A stretch of 64,000 nt of DNA from Ophiodon elongatus (taxonomy: Eukaryota; Chordata; Actinopteri; Perciformes; Hexagrammidae). The notes under the pieces are model-generated. The model searched no databases and was not told where the DNA came from. It was given only the letters and a program-made list of their open reading frames with translations. How positions within the stretch are numbered: the stretch's first letter is position 1; the number at the start of each line of letters is the position of its first letter. Both the position numbers and the translations under genes were made by a program. The DNA lies in contig JACSYO010001856.1 of NCBI GenBank assembly GCA_016806645.1, forward strand, positions 1,239,001 through 1,303,000. Reading direction: 5' to 3'. Positions 1 to 11,800 of the stretch are shown here, piece after piece.

Positions 1-1417
1 AATTCATTTCAAACCATATGTTGTTTTAAATTGTATTCTATTTTTAAATGAATAGCATTTTGAATTTTGCAGTGTGATTTAGGCTCCCATTTGTTCCCTC
101 AATATTAAGCTACGGATAGCAGCCTGTTATCTTATCTTAGCACAAAGGGGGAACGGCTACAGTAGCCTGGCAAGCACCTCTAAAACTCACTGATTATAAA
201 CAAATGATGTTCTGCTGTACAACAATTGAAATGTAGGAATGTCAATTTGGGGCCACACTGGGAGTTATGTGCTGAACTATGATAATCCATGAAGCCACAT
301 GGAGTCACCATCATTCATTTATCATTGTGCATTACAATCTGACAAATCAACTCCAACTCCATACTGACGGCCAATCATAGTTAGTTAGGGTGTAAACAGC
401 AGTGGTAATGCGGTAAAGTGGTAAAGTGGTTAGGCAGCATGAGCAGCAAGAATAATATTGTGATTTTAGCTGTTAAAGATTTCATTCAAAAAAGCGAAGG
501 GGTTCAGAGTAGCAGGAACGTTTGTCGTCTGGGGCATGACATGCGGTTTTTCAAGAATAAGCTCTCAGCCTGTTTATTTATTGTTATTTATCCTTTATTT
601 AACAAGAAAGGTCAAATAGAGTGAACGCAATTACTCGTCTACCAGGGAGTCCAGGTCATGATGGGTTGCAAAATATATTTTCATATACAAGTAAAAATGG
701 GGACAGATGAAGTCTGAAAAAAAACCCCACCAAAACACAACAGATACAAAACATACAGGAATCAGAGGCAATAATATTGCCCTTTAAAGTCTTAGTGTTA
801 TGCCCAACTCACTATCTCAAAACATCCTGGTTTACCTCCTGCAGGCAACAGCAAAGACAATAATACATTTTGTGAAGCAGCAAACATTTACCAAATTTTC
901 TCCACGATTTAATGGGGAGATTACAGATTCTTTGTACTTACAGCAGGTGGGGGTTTCATTCTCAAATGGCAGTTTGAACAAACCACATCGTATCATTATG
1001 AAACCCAAAGGCTGACACCAGTGATATGTGTCTACAGTATTACATTTGCTGCAATTGAGTATATTGTGGTATTGCATATGATATGCAGTATTTTAGTCTA
1101 ATGCCACATCCATTTTCTGTGAAATGCAAACTGCCGAACACGTCAACATCGGCCCTGAAGTGATAATTACAAAATATCCTATTAGGATATTTTTGGCAGA
1201 ATTAATTATCCATCTGGCGTTAAAGTGCAATCAAGCAATACAAGTAAATCAGCACACCCACAATGCAGCAAACAAGTGAGTCAGTCAGTGTAATCTGGCA
1301 TTTCCTTTTAAAAATTGGGTACATTGCTATTGCAAATCGTATGATACTGATAACATGAGTGTAGCCTAATCTTTATCTGCAACTGTACAGAAATACTGGT
1401 TTACATTGAATGAAAGA
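1..1417. other. Upstream non-coding DNA
   Basis: No coding region is supported here. Open frames are short, lack family similarity and look like chance. A small AT-rich palindrome lies at 1171-1193 (11-bp arms around one base). Otherwise I see nothing distinctive. Confidence 0.6.
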
Positions 1418-1720
1418 CATCCATCCATCCATTATCTGTAATGGCATTTCCTATTCAGGATTGCGGGGGGCATGTAGCCGATCCCAGCAGGCGAAGGCAA
1501 GGTACACCCCGGACAGTTTGCCAGGCTATCACAAGGCTGACACATAGAGACAGACAACCATTCATGCTCACAATTACACCTACGGGCAATTTAGAGTCAT
1601 AAATGAACCTAACCTACATGTCTTTGGACCTTTGGGAGAAACCCCAAACTGACACTGGGAGAACCTGGACCTCTCTTACTGTGAGGTGACAGTGCTAACC
1701 ACTACACCACTTGCCACCCA
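1418..1720 (-). mobile_element. Teleost interspersed repeat (LINE/SINE 3'-tail type) with target-site duplication
   Basis: A 303-bp insertion starts with (CATC)n and ends with a segment about 'chances' typical of teleost repeats (GTGCTAACCACTACACCAC). It is bracketed by a perfect 10-bp direct repeat GAATGAAAGA at 1408-1417 and 1721-1730, the expected target-site duplication of a retroposed copy. The simple-sequence end is on the left, so the element probably lies in minus orientation with its 3' tail at 1418. The inner sequence (GCTGACACATAGAGACAGAC and the phrase around CGGGCAATTTAGAGTCA) is one I recognise as very common in fish genomes. I cannot name the exact family without a repeat library. 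Confidence 0.75.
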
Positions 1721-2950
1721 GAATGAAAGAAATGCATCAAAAGAAGAAATAATGTGCAGCATTCGAAGGTCAACATTATGAATGAAGCTTCAAAGTTTCC
1801 AATTATATAGTACAGCCCTAGAATTGTCTTGTATAATATATAAATATACTGATTGTCACTGTTAATTGATGGGTGGTGCTGAATCCGGAGACGCAGGCTT
1901 GCAGCTCCACTGACTTTAGACCAGGTTCTTGTTGGACAGTGGCACAATGGCTTTCTGCTGCCTACGCTATCAATGTGCCTGACCCCACCTAATTTTAATA
2001 CCAAAACATCCATTTGCTACTGTCAGAACAAGGCTTCTGGTAATGAAAATGACACCTGCGTCGGCTCAAAACTAGTAAGATAGAGCTTCCTTCCAGTAAG
2101 AACAAAGAAAGATTTCAACCATAAATTCTAGCATGAGGAATTCTATTATGTATTGTAATTGTGATATTAAATGGACACTTGTGTTGAGAGCTAGCTCAAC
2201 ATTTGTTTGTTTGGTTAACTCTGAACTGCAGATTCACTGTATTTTTCCAATTTCATATATATTCAAAAAGACTGATTACTGAATAATATACCCTCTACCC
2301 GATATTGTATGATTAAGTGAGTTTAGGCGGTTCACTAGTTGTGTGTGCACAACAATGCAGCAGTTGGGCGAATTGAGAAAGGAACTCTGGCTCTTCCAGG
2401 GACTTAAACACCCTCTGGCTGATCTATAGAATCTCCTTCAATTTCACATGAACCCAAAAAACACTTTCTCAAACTGCAGGCTGACATCCAAACACGTTGA
2501 TGGTGTTTTGTCATCCTTCTTTCCATAAAAGAATAAACATGGGAGTACAAAACATTTATATTTGTTCCTCAAATTGAAAACTCTATCCAAACATAACACT
2601 TTTCAACTTATCTTCACCGTAGCACTCACAGAATAAAAAGGCCCTATCCATTATTTCAGGGCAGTGCCTCTTCTTGAGGCTTTGTATACTGAGTGATACC
2701 TTAAATGTGTTTTTTCACTCTCAGATTGAATTGCTCAGCTTTGAACCTTTGAGGACTAAGTGTTTTGCTAATGTTCTCTGTCAGTGAACCTTCTCATCCG
2801 CTCTGTAAAATCTATTAACACTGAGTTAAGTCTGTTACGTTAATAGTTTTTTTTTATGATAGGATGTTAAAACATGATAAGATATACATTTATACTGACT
2901 TAAGACACTGGGGAGAATATTTTAAATAGAAGGTGGAAAAATAGACCCTG
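1721..2950. other. Upstream non-coding DNA
   Basis: AT-rich sequence without a recognisable gene or element. The longest open frames are about 100 codons or less and show no familiar motif. Confidence 0.55.
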
Positions 2951-2954
2951 TTTT

Positions 2955-3370
2955 TGTTAAGGCCTAAGCCACCACTGAGGCGAGGACTCAAAACCATGAC
3001 TCAAGAAAGGACAAGTCTTTACAAGCAGTCAGTTAAGGCAAACAAATCCAAAACAGGGGTGAGGGAAAAAGCAGTCAGGAAAAAGCAGAGTCAAAAAACA
3101 GGTCACAAACATCACAAGAAGAAAAATGCTGCACTGCTACGGAGAAGACGAACTGGCACAGAAAAAGGGGAGCACACAGACTAAATACACTAGGGAGGAG
3201 GAGGAGTAATTAGGAACAGGTGAAGCTGATCAGGGCGGGGAAAGGTAATCACACAAGCGGGCAACACAAAAGGGCAGGAAGTGAAGTTATCTGAAACGAG
3301 AGGGAGAGGTGAATGACAAAATAAAACATGAAACCACAAAAATGACATGACGTGAAAACAAGGAAAACAT
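2955..3370. mobile_element. Probable decayed transposable element, unclassified
   Basis: Purine-rich, A-rich sequence with phrases such as CTAAATACACTAGGGAGG, AACAGGTGAAGCTGATCAGG and GGAAGTGAAGTTATCTG. These resemble the non-coding ends of LTR-type elements that recur in teleost genomes. No LTR pair or coding remnant is seen. A short lysine/arginine-rich open frame on the + strand (2954-3184) begins at a TTG and is probably not a gene. The assignment is from pattern memory and is tentative. Confidence 0.35.
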
Positions 3371-3405
3371 AACTTTGAAGAGGTACAGTGTTACAGCTTT
3401 TGCAC

Positions 3406-3502
3406 TCTCCCATGAGCATTTTATATTGTTGCAGTATTATAAATAGGAGGGGAACAAAATACTCTATTTTACATTCTCCCATGAGCATTTTATATTGTTG
3501 CA
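3406..3502. repeat. Two direct copies of a 28-bp sequence
   Basis: The same 28 bases (beginning TCTCCCATGAGCATTT, ending ATTGTTGCA) occur at 3406-3433 and 3475-3502, a spacing of 69 bases. The intervening sequence is unique, so this is a short tandem duplication or a pair of flanking repeats. Confidence 0.85.
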
Positions 3503-4972
3503 AAAATATTTACATTTTCTCAGAAAACCAGGGTTCTCCCGAGAAATATTTTTCCTGTTTTCTTAATCCTGTACTTAATCCCTACACTATCACTTTCTCT
3601 GACTGTTAAAGAAAAATAAATCCTGTCATCAAACCCTGCTATACTCAATGTTAATATTTTTGAGAATAAAATGGACACTGTGCAATGCTTTAACTGTTAA
3701 CCCACATACAATATTCAAATTGCACCGGCTTTTAATCTCAAATTGTTCTTGTAAACTTATTTCTCCAATATGCTTTCTTATCTCCTCAGTACTGCTCACA
3801 AGTTGCATCAGTTAAGGTTCTCAGGTGATGTATCGTAATGACTGGTGATCCGCTAACTTGTCCTAGTGAGCAGAGCAGAGCAGGTCCCAGTTTTAGACTT
3901 TTAAAAATATTTCAACATCTACTCAATGGATTGCCATACAATTTTGTACAGGCATCCGTGGTCTCAAAAGGAGGAATCCTGTTGACTGTGAAACAACTTT
4001 TACTTTACACTATCTTAAGTTTACATTTGTGGTTTCGAGTCAAATATCGTCTCTGTTCTTCATCTATTGGATTGATTGCCATGACATTTTGACGAGCCGT
4101 TCATGTCTCCCTCAGGGTGAATTGTAACAACTCCGGTGATACTTTTTATTCCCAAATACCTAAAAACGAATGACGTTTCCATCCACCTCAGCTGTACTTT
4201 TCTGTTTACTATAGCATGCAAAACTAAGATGGTGACCATGGAAAACTGTATACTTGCTCAACATTAACATGTTAGCATTGTCATTGTCAGCATTTATAGA
4301 ATACTGACATAGGCTTTTAGCTCAAAGGACAGCTGTGCAGAAGTAGAGCACAGCTTTTAGACTTCATCATTGCTGGAACAGTGACTGTTTATGGATGGAT
4401 GTAAGAACATATTCAGCCACCATATTCACTCTCTCAAGTCCCCTTCAATTCACAAAATTCTTTCTTCGCTATTCTGTAGACCAGTAACAATATTAAACTA
4501 TCCCTGGTTCACCAGGTGCTCCTATGATGGACATGCTAATCCACTATAATGCTGAAGGCAGTGTGAATTGATGCAAGCTGTGTGTCAACAGCTGTGTGGT
4601 CTGAAAAGACTCTTTTAATGTGGTCTCTCTTCTCAACATAAATGTAAAGATATTTTCCTTCAAGCTGATGGTCATGTGCTAGATTTAATGCTACATCAGC
4701 CCACAGCTATCCCTTTATGCTTCGGTGGAAGGATTTTAACCACTAAAGGGCTATATAAAGGCCATCTGCCGGACTCATTAGTGCCAGCTTTCCTGGGTTT
4801 CTGCCTCAAGAGAATAAAGGTCTTGATATTTTGATTATTCTGGGTTAAGATGAAAGCTCCAAGTCTTGTAACATGACGTTCCTTAACTATACAAATCTTG
4901 TATCTGCTAAAGTCATAACCGCACAGCAGCTCAGCATTAAGCGTCTCCTCTACAAGTCAGAAAACAAAGCAA
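3503..4972. other. Upstream non-coding DNA
   Basis: No supported gene, RNA or element. Only short chance open frames are present. Confidence 0.55.
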
Positions 4973-5024
4973 ACACACACACGCACGGACACACACACAC
5001 ACATACACACACACACACACACAC
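4973..5024. repeat. (CA)n microsatellite
   Basis: Nearly pure CA dinucleotide run with a few interruptions (ACGCACGG, ACATAC). Confidence 0.95.
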
Positions 5025-5599
5025 TAGTGTATATATTGACAAGGTTAGCCAGAGATATAGTTCTCTGGTTCTGTGCTTTATAAAGACCAATAATTATAGC
5101 TAACAGATTAGGAGGGGGGAGTTAACCCTCTTGTAAAAAAATATAATAAGGGGGCATATTTATAGTATGTAATCACAGAAGCTTGGCCAATGAAGAAAAG
5201 AACAATATAGCTTTCCCAAAGATGATAGAAAGGACAAAACAATATATATGTTTTAGACTTGACCTTGAGGCAGCAACAGTTCCTGCTCTGGGACTTCTCC
5301 ATGTAATGCCTTATAAGTCAAAAGTAATATTTTTTAAATGCCAAGAAGAGAAACCATTGTAATGTGTAAACTGTGTCTTGTTTTTGTCAAAAGCCTTGTT
5401 GTAAAGTTCACGACTGTCAGGATAGATCATTGAAGTATTAAAGGTGGGATATAATAGATTAATGAGGCCAGAACAAAGAATAGGTTTGATTTGAGGAAAT
5501 CTTCCTTTCATCACACTCTACACGACTATTTTGAATAGTCTGGCTTCATTGACTCATTATGGTTACATCAGTCAAGAGACACAGTATAAATATCCATCA

Positions 5600-5870
5600 C
5601 CATAACTAACTATCACCAGCCCAACAACGATACAATAAAAGAGAGTAAAATGGCAAATGACGTGGCCTACGGTGAGCAGATACACTAAACATGATCAGAC
5701 CAAGAATTGACCCCTGAGGCACACCACTAAATGAGCTACTGAGGTTAAAGTCCTCAAACTTTCTGTTTGACAGATATGTAAATATTATTTGTACAGTTCC
5801 AGAAAAAATACTTTCCAGCAAGATCAATACTGTCAAATGCAACACTGGTAATTAGGAGAAACAAACTATA
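5600..5870 (-). mobile_element. Degenerate non-LTR retrotransposon reverse-transcriptase fragment
   Basis: Read on the minus strand, the stretch encodes in order an AFDSID-like motif (reverse-transcriptase block A, usually AFDxVDH), then YLSNRKF, then SGVPQGSILG, the hallmark of the next conserved block in LINE reverse transcriptases. The first motif is in a different frame from the other two, so at least one frameshift has occurred. Only about 80 codons remain, so this is a dead fragment. It may belong to a Rex1/CR1/L2-like LINE; the clade cannot be settled from this piece. Confidence 0.75.
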
Positions 5871-6433
5871 GCCACCAGAGTCCCCCGAACCAAATGTCAT
5901 CGAAATGTTATTTATGGCACAAAGAAAGGTGATCTGTGTGGAGTTAAAATGGAGTTAGTCAAGAAGCTGTACAGGCACTATTTTATCAGGGGATTTTGGA
6001 TAGAAACAAGAATAAAGAGAGATCTATAGTTCTGAAGACTGAGATTTTAGTTAATTAGTCATATATGTACAATAGAGGTGCAATTATTTTACAGTAGTTT
6101 GGTACAAAGCTATAACAGGAGAGCTCTCCACATGTATCAATGACTATTTTCAGATCATTGGAGTTTCAAGTGTTAAGAAACAATGCTTATTAAATATCTT
6201 TAAGATCAACCTGCTGTATAGATGTTGTTGGAGGTTACTGTTTGCCAAATCAGAATATTTCTGAGTAAATTCCCTGTAAGTGAGAGCAAATAACAATAAT
6301 CAGAGGCATTGGTGTCTTTACTTAGGGATGTATTTAGTTTGAAATAAAAATAAAATGAAACATTGTGGGTGATCACAGAGAGAAAGAGCAACAGAACCAA
6401 AGAAAGAACAGGCTGATATTTGTTACACAAGCT

Positions 6434-6495
6434 GAGAGAGGAGAGGAGAGGAGAGGAGAGGAGGGGAGGGGAGGGTGGGGGGTGGAGGTGGAGAA
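6434..6495. repeat. (GGAGA)n purine tract ending in G-runs
   Basis: Repeated GAGAG units pass into GGGGAGGGGAGGGTGGGGGG. The four G-runs with very short loops fit the pattern of an intramolecular G-quadruplex on the + strand. Confidence 0.85.
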
Positions 6496-7024
6496 GACCT
6501 CAGGAGTCTTGGCTAGCTGTCCCTTGGCAGCTCAAGGCACAAACAGAAGCAAGGTGGTGGAATAGTGAAATACACAAGAGAGAGAGGGATGGGGAATGAA
6601 ACTGAAATAGAAAAAAATGAGATTGTTGTCTTGTACTGATTGACTAACTGTGACAGGCAGCTCCACAGTAAATGTGGCACAATTGAAATACTCAATAATA
6701 TTCTGCAGACACCGCAAATTTGTTAATTTGCAACAATCTTAGATCACATTTGGTTTGAGCTGAGCCATGTCAAATGTTTACATAAATCAGCCTTCGCTCT
6801 TCTATCTTTGGCTGAACACAAGTGCGCTGCAGTGATTGGAGGAGATCATTTGGGTCAGAGTGGCTCAGAAACAGCTGAGGTCCCAGTTTGCAGTTGCTTT
6901 CATCACCAGCGGGGGGCGAGCAGCAGCCATGCACAACATCAGTATCCGCACCATTCTCCTCCGTTCATCCTCCAATCCCCACCTGCACGCGCTTGCGCAC
7001 ACAACTGCACACATCTCCCTACAT

Positions 7025-7068
7025 CCTACCTCCCTCTCTCTCCCTCTCTCCCCCCCCCCCCCCCCCTT
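7025..7068. repeat. Polypyrimidine / C tract
   Basis: CT-rich run that ends in about 18 consecutive C. It is matched about 80 bases downstream by G-rich purine tracts (7147-7197), so the two could pair or form triplex structures. Confidence 0.85.
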
Positions 7069-8045
7069 GACGTGATTTCGCTAGAAGGCCAGACAATTAG
7101 TGGCGGTTGGAGGAACGCATGACACACATCTCAGCTGAGTGAAGAGGAGCGGGGGAGGAGGGGGGGGGAGAGAGTGTGTGTGGGGGGGGGGGTAGAGACG
7201 GAGAGGAGAGATGGGCTTTTATTTGAGTGCTTAATCACCACCAAGGCATGGGGAGGCGGTGGAATGATGTAGACTATCATGTGACACTCTACCTGCAATA
7301 TTTCCACGTCACTGTGTCCGTCTTAATTTGTCCCTGTCAACATGACACGAAAGCCTCAATTAGCGACACAAGGACACATTTTATGAAATTACCTCCTGCC
7401 GTTTCGTCGTGAGGTTGCGTGTATTTTTCCTAATAATTGTTTTTTTTGTTTTTTTTATACCTGTGGAATTGAGCCACGTACATTGTACGACGCTGATGGT
7501 GTTTTAATACACCGGAGTACATTGATGACTAATCTGCAACGGGGCTGAGCAATCACGTATGACGACATTTCCAGTGAGATACGTAATTAGATGATGTGTG
7601 AGTGTACGTGAGGCTCTGTTGTGTATGATGTAGCCCACTGATGGGAATGCTCTCCGGTGGAGACCGGAGGGTGGCTCGGATCATAAAGTGTGTGTGTGTG
7701 AGTGCGCGTGTTTGACAGAAAGAGATGAAAGTGCGCTCCGCAGGCATGCCCATAAACCCATGTACGCAAGCATAAAAGCTGTGACGTGCGTGCGCGACAC
7801 ATGCACGAGCCCCGACGAAAAATCAAAGCCACATCCCTCTGTAGATTAGCATTGTTCTTCCATGTGTCTCTGTGGTGTTTAAGGTTTATTGACCCATAAC
7901 ATCACACTAATGTTTCCATCGGAATGTGTAGGGTTTGCAGGGGTGTCAACATGCAGTTATCTAGCCAAACGAATTCACACTAACACACACTTTTTCATCC
8001 TCACTCCCCCTTCCCTCCATTTCTATTTGCTTCCCCCACACTTAA

Positions 8046-8054
8046 GTGTGTGTG

Positions 8055-8107
<53 letters not shown>

Positions 8108-8123
8108 TGTGTGTGTGCGTGTG

Positions 8124-8175
<52 letters not shown>

Positions 8176-8296
8176 TGTCTGTGGACTTGATTCTTTCAGC
8201 TGAAGGAGAGAGGGAGAAGGGAGGAGAGAAGGGGGGCGGGGGCAAAGAGAGAGAGAGAGAGAGAGGGATGGAGAGAAAGAGAGAGAGGGAGAGACT
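8046..8296. repeat. (GT)n followed by (GA)n compound microsatellite
   Basis: About 110 bases of GT with CGTG interruptions run to 8157, followed by (GA)n to 8176 and a second GA-rich block at 8245-8296. Long open frames on both strands here (Cys-Val and His-Thr runs) are artefacts of the repeat. Confidence 0.95.
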
Positions 8297-8399
8297 GTGA
8301 GTGAGTTTTGTTCAAGGGAGGGAACACATATTCTCCAGCCGGGTAGCAGAGCCTCAGTCTGGGCAGGCAAGAGCAGCGCTGTCTGCCTCTTCATCAGCG

Positions 8400-8856
8400 C
8401 CACCACCACCCGACATCCCGTTTTGGACTAGACACCCCTCGCTGTGACACTGTCTACGAGCAGGGGTGTGTGGCTGTGTGGCAATCGTGGAGACAATAAA
8501 ACCCAGCAGCTTGCGGCATTAAAAAGCGACATCTTCGGTGCCCCATAAAGCGTACAGGGGGGAAAGCACGGCAGCGGAGCGAAAGCGGAGGGTACAGAAG
8601 GTGGCATGGAGGAGAGGCGTGTGTGTGTGTCTGCGCGGAGGCAGGGCTCTGGGATGTGGTGTCTGACGGACGCGGAGAGATGCTGTGAGCTCCGGTATTA
8701 GCAGGCAGCTGCGCACCGAGCCGCTCTCTTCCCTCCCTCCCCTCCTCAGTTGCCGTCCTCGCTGCCGACCATTCGCTGAAAACCAGGGAATCGGCTCCAC
8801 ACGGCTCGCTGTGCTCACTCCCGCCGGCGTCCTGCACGGGGATTTGACACAACCAG
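8400..8856 (+). other. unc13c: Putative 5' non-coding exon of unc13c
   Basis: GC- and CpG-rich sequence ends with CACAACCAG followed by GTATGT, a good splice donor (8857-8862). The next plausible acceptor upstream of the unc13c start codon is at 13485-13486, so this segment could be the first exon. The left boundary given is arbitrary because no transcription start was identified. Open frames of 201 and 138 codons on the minus strand across this segment have low-complexity Pro/Ser/Thr/His content and probably reflect GC-rich composition. Confidence 0.5.
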
Positions 8857-11800
8857 GTATGTGCAGCAGCAGAGCCAATTTGGGCGCTGGATGCGTGTTT
8901 GCATGGCGGGGGGAATCTTGACTGTTTGACTTCAACCCATATCTTCTTGTTGCTTCCCTCCCTCTGTGGCCCTGTCAGTGGAATAATGAAACGATATTTG
9001 AGGATGATGCGTTTAGATGGCATCTTCTGTCGATGTAGCTGGGTTGAAAACACACACACACCAAAATAAAAGGTGTTAGTGTTATTAAATTGTTTATTTT
9101 ATTCTCAAATCCAGATCTGACACAAACATAGTCCATTCCACAAATGTCCTAATGCTCCCATGTTGTTATGCATAATGCACAACATGAATGCATGTGAGCA
9201 ATGCTGCTGTTTCACACTGAGAAAATGCGATGGGACTGGTTCTCCTCATGCCAGCCAAAGAAAAGGTAATATTTTGATTTATGAGGCGAGACATCTGTTG
9301 TGATGTTGGCTGGTTTCCTGGGGCTGCAGGCAGTTATTTCACTGTTGGGAAATACACAGGTTAGGAGAAGAGAGGCAGAGTGTAGCTGAGGATGGGCGTG
9401 AGGACAATATGATCTGCACACACCCTCACATGCTCATCCCCCACTGGTATGCTTCGCTCTTCTCTCGAAGCAGCAAATGCATGCTTAAAAGCAATCATGC
9501 ACGGAGGCATGCATGGCGCACATGTGTGTGCATGCAAGGCTGCACACACAGACCCACAGCAGGCATGCACACACCCACATGTACACCAATCCACACTCGG
9601 CCACAATCCATTATCATGTGTTCTGGAGACATGACGTAACACATGAACATCTATCATTTGCATCTTTTTGTAAAGGTTTGCCATAAGATACTCCTTACTC
9701 CTTACTCTCATCCAGTATGATAAGAGAGTGAACATCACATCACAGCATGTAGTATAATTGCTCACAGCATAATAACCTCAAATTGGCATCCTTGGGTTTT
9801 CATCACGAGAGAAGAGAAGATTGTACTATTGTGAGAAATAGGTTAGCCTGCCTCCAACTGACACTTATTTTCATTAAAAGAGAGTGGCAGAGACTGTACG
9901 ACTGTAAAAAATTTAGTGCTTTAGAGTGCTCTGCTAATCAAATGCATTCGGAAAAAGTGGGGAAAATAGGTCCTTGGACATTAAAGCAGGGCTTGGGGCA
10001 GCAGTGCCTTAAAGCATAGGGGGTGGGTGTGGCTGAGGTGCTCCCCCTTTCTCTGGAGGTTTCTTTAGTCTGACTCACAAATGGGAGGGGCTCTACCTCA
10101 GGTCCACAGGAGTTCCCGATTTAATTTTTGTCACATACTAGGTATAAACCTACATATTCACATCAAATTCACAGGCCTATGAAACATATAACATGCTTGA
10201 ACATATGACTTAATAAACTCAATAGCTATCTATTGTACGGACTGTTTTTTACAGAGTGCTTTACATGGTGGGCATTATGATGGGCGTGTGTGTGTGTGTG
10301 TTAGAACACGTTACTTACATAAATCACATGTTTATGACCGTCCACTCATCTCTGCTTAAGTGCAACAGAATGGGCTCTATCATAGTGCATCTGCTTATAT
10401 TACACTATAAAGTGAGGATGAACTATAGCGGTATATTGTTGACCTAGATTAGCCAACATGTAATCTCATTCTCACATGTGCTTGTCATGATGGCTCGAAA
10501 TAAATGGTACCATTTAATTTGGAGCCCATTTTCTGCCGAGTCGGAGTCTTTGCAGGTTCTGTGGTCAAATTGATAACACACATGAGTGGGATAAGGTGAT
10601 CTAGTTATCTGTCATCCTTTCATCCTAATTCTTGCATCATTACGCCCTAATGGGATGATCCAGGCGATACCTTGTGGGCATTATCAAGTCATTTGCGAAT
10701 CAACTCTAGCTCTGGAAGAGGGTGAATGCTTCATTTGTCAAACCTTAACATGCAGATGTCAGGATGCTGGTTCTGTAAAGAGAAAGGCAGCTCCCTAATT
10801 GGTAATCAACACTCATTAAACACTAGTACTCTTTTATTGTGATTTGTCCTGACAAAGTGCAGCCACGACCCTTTATATAAGAGATGTTCCAGTCACCGTT
10901 ACAGTAAACAGCAACATATCCCAGATGTTGTCAGACATTATTGTGACTGTAGCTCAATTTAGTACTTTGAAAAAATGTGCATCTCAAACGCGTTAAGATA
11001 ATTGGTCAAAATGAACCAGGTGTATTTTGTCTGGAGCATTGTATGATAATGTTCCACAATGTTTGAGTCATTCAACAATATGCATCTTAAAATAACGTGT
11101 ATGTTTTCATTAACTATGCTTTCTAAACATGAGCTATCAATTTTACATATTGCATTTTATGGACTGGAAGGGGAGAACATGTTATGTACAACTTCCTTCC
11201 TTGAAGCAAAATCAATTTTTTTGTGATAATGAAAAGAACCATGGATAGTAAACAGAATCCGGAGTTTAGATTATGGACTACGAACTCTACACAACTTCCC
11301 ATTCTCAGCAATAGACACATTTCTGTCAGTTCACCCATAGATAATCATTATGAACCTTTACTTTTAAAAAAAAAAAAATACCCACACCAAAAACATTGGC
11401 TTGGGTGTGTAAACACTTTAAATATTCAACTGAATTGCAAGTGTTATCATTAGTTTAGGAATATTTTTTTTCATTTGGATACCATACCATTGGTACACTC
11501 TAAAAACTACAGGTGTCCTTAAGCAAGACACTTTACCCTCAGCCGCTCACGGATTAACACAAGTTGACTGTGTTTGTGCTGTGCCACCTCTCAGTTTTTT
11601 TGCATGCAGACAAATATTTGAATGAGAGCTAAACATTTCAGTGGAAGTAGTTGAGGCAATGTCAGGACATATTTAAACAATATCTAATGTGATTTATTTA
11701 TGATGGCGACAGTTTTGGTCCCTAACCCATCAGTTGGAAAAGGCTGCTCTTGGCTTTATGCCACTCTTCAAGAGAGCTGAGTCATGAACTTCCTCATACC

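Larger units (their letters stand above)
6800..8399 (+). promoter_or_regulatory. unc13c: Candidate promoter region of unc13c
   Basis: Composition changes from AT-rich to GC- and CpG-richer sequence. The region holds a polypyrimidine run ending in a C tract (7025-7068), a TGACGTGA element resembling a CRE directly after it (about 7069), a G-rich purine tract (7147-7197), a GTGACGTGCGTGCGC segment (about 7780) resembling CRE/NRF1-type sites, and a long (GT)n-(GA)n microsatellite. It lies just upstream of a GC-rich segment ending in a good splice donor at 8857. No TATA box or transcription start could be fixed. The link to unc13c is positional inference. Confidence 0.4.

Noticed and set aside
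2954..3184. Lys/Arg-rich 76-codon open frame
   Set aside because: Starts at a TTG, low complexity, lies in probable transposon-derived sequence, no family match.
8023..8409. Open frames rich in His-Thr or Cys-Val
   Set aside because: Translation of the (GT)n/(GA)n microsatellite.
8360..8415. Possible REST/NRSF (RE1) site around GCGCTGTCTGCC
   Set aside because: Only one half resembles the consensus; the second half is not present at the usual spacing.
8454..9059. 201-codon minus-strand open frame near the putative promoter
   Set aside because: GC-rich, low-complexity Pro/Ser/His/Thr content, no family similarity, no splice or promoter support.
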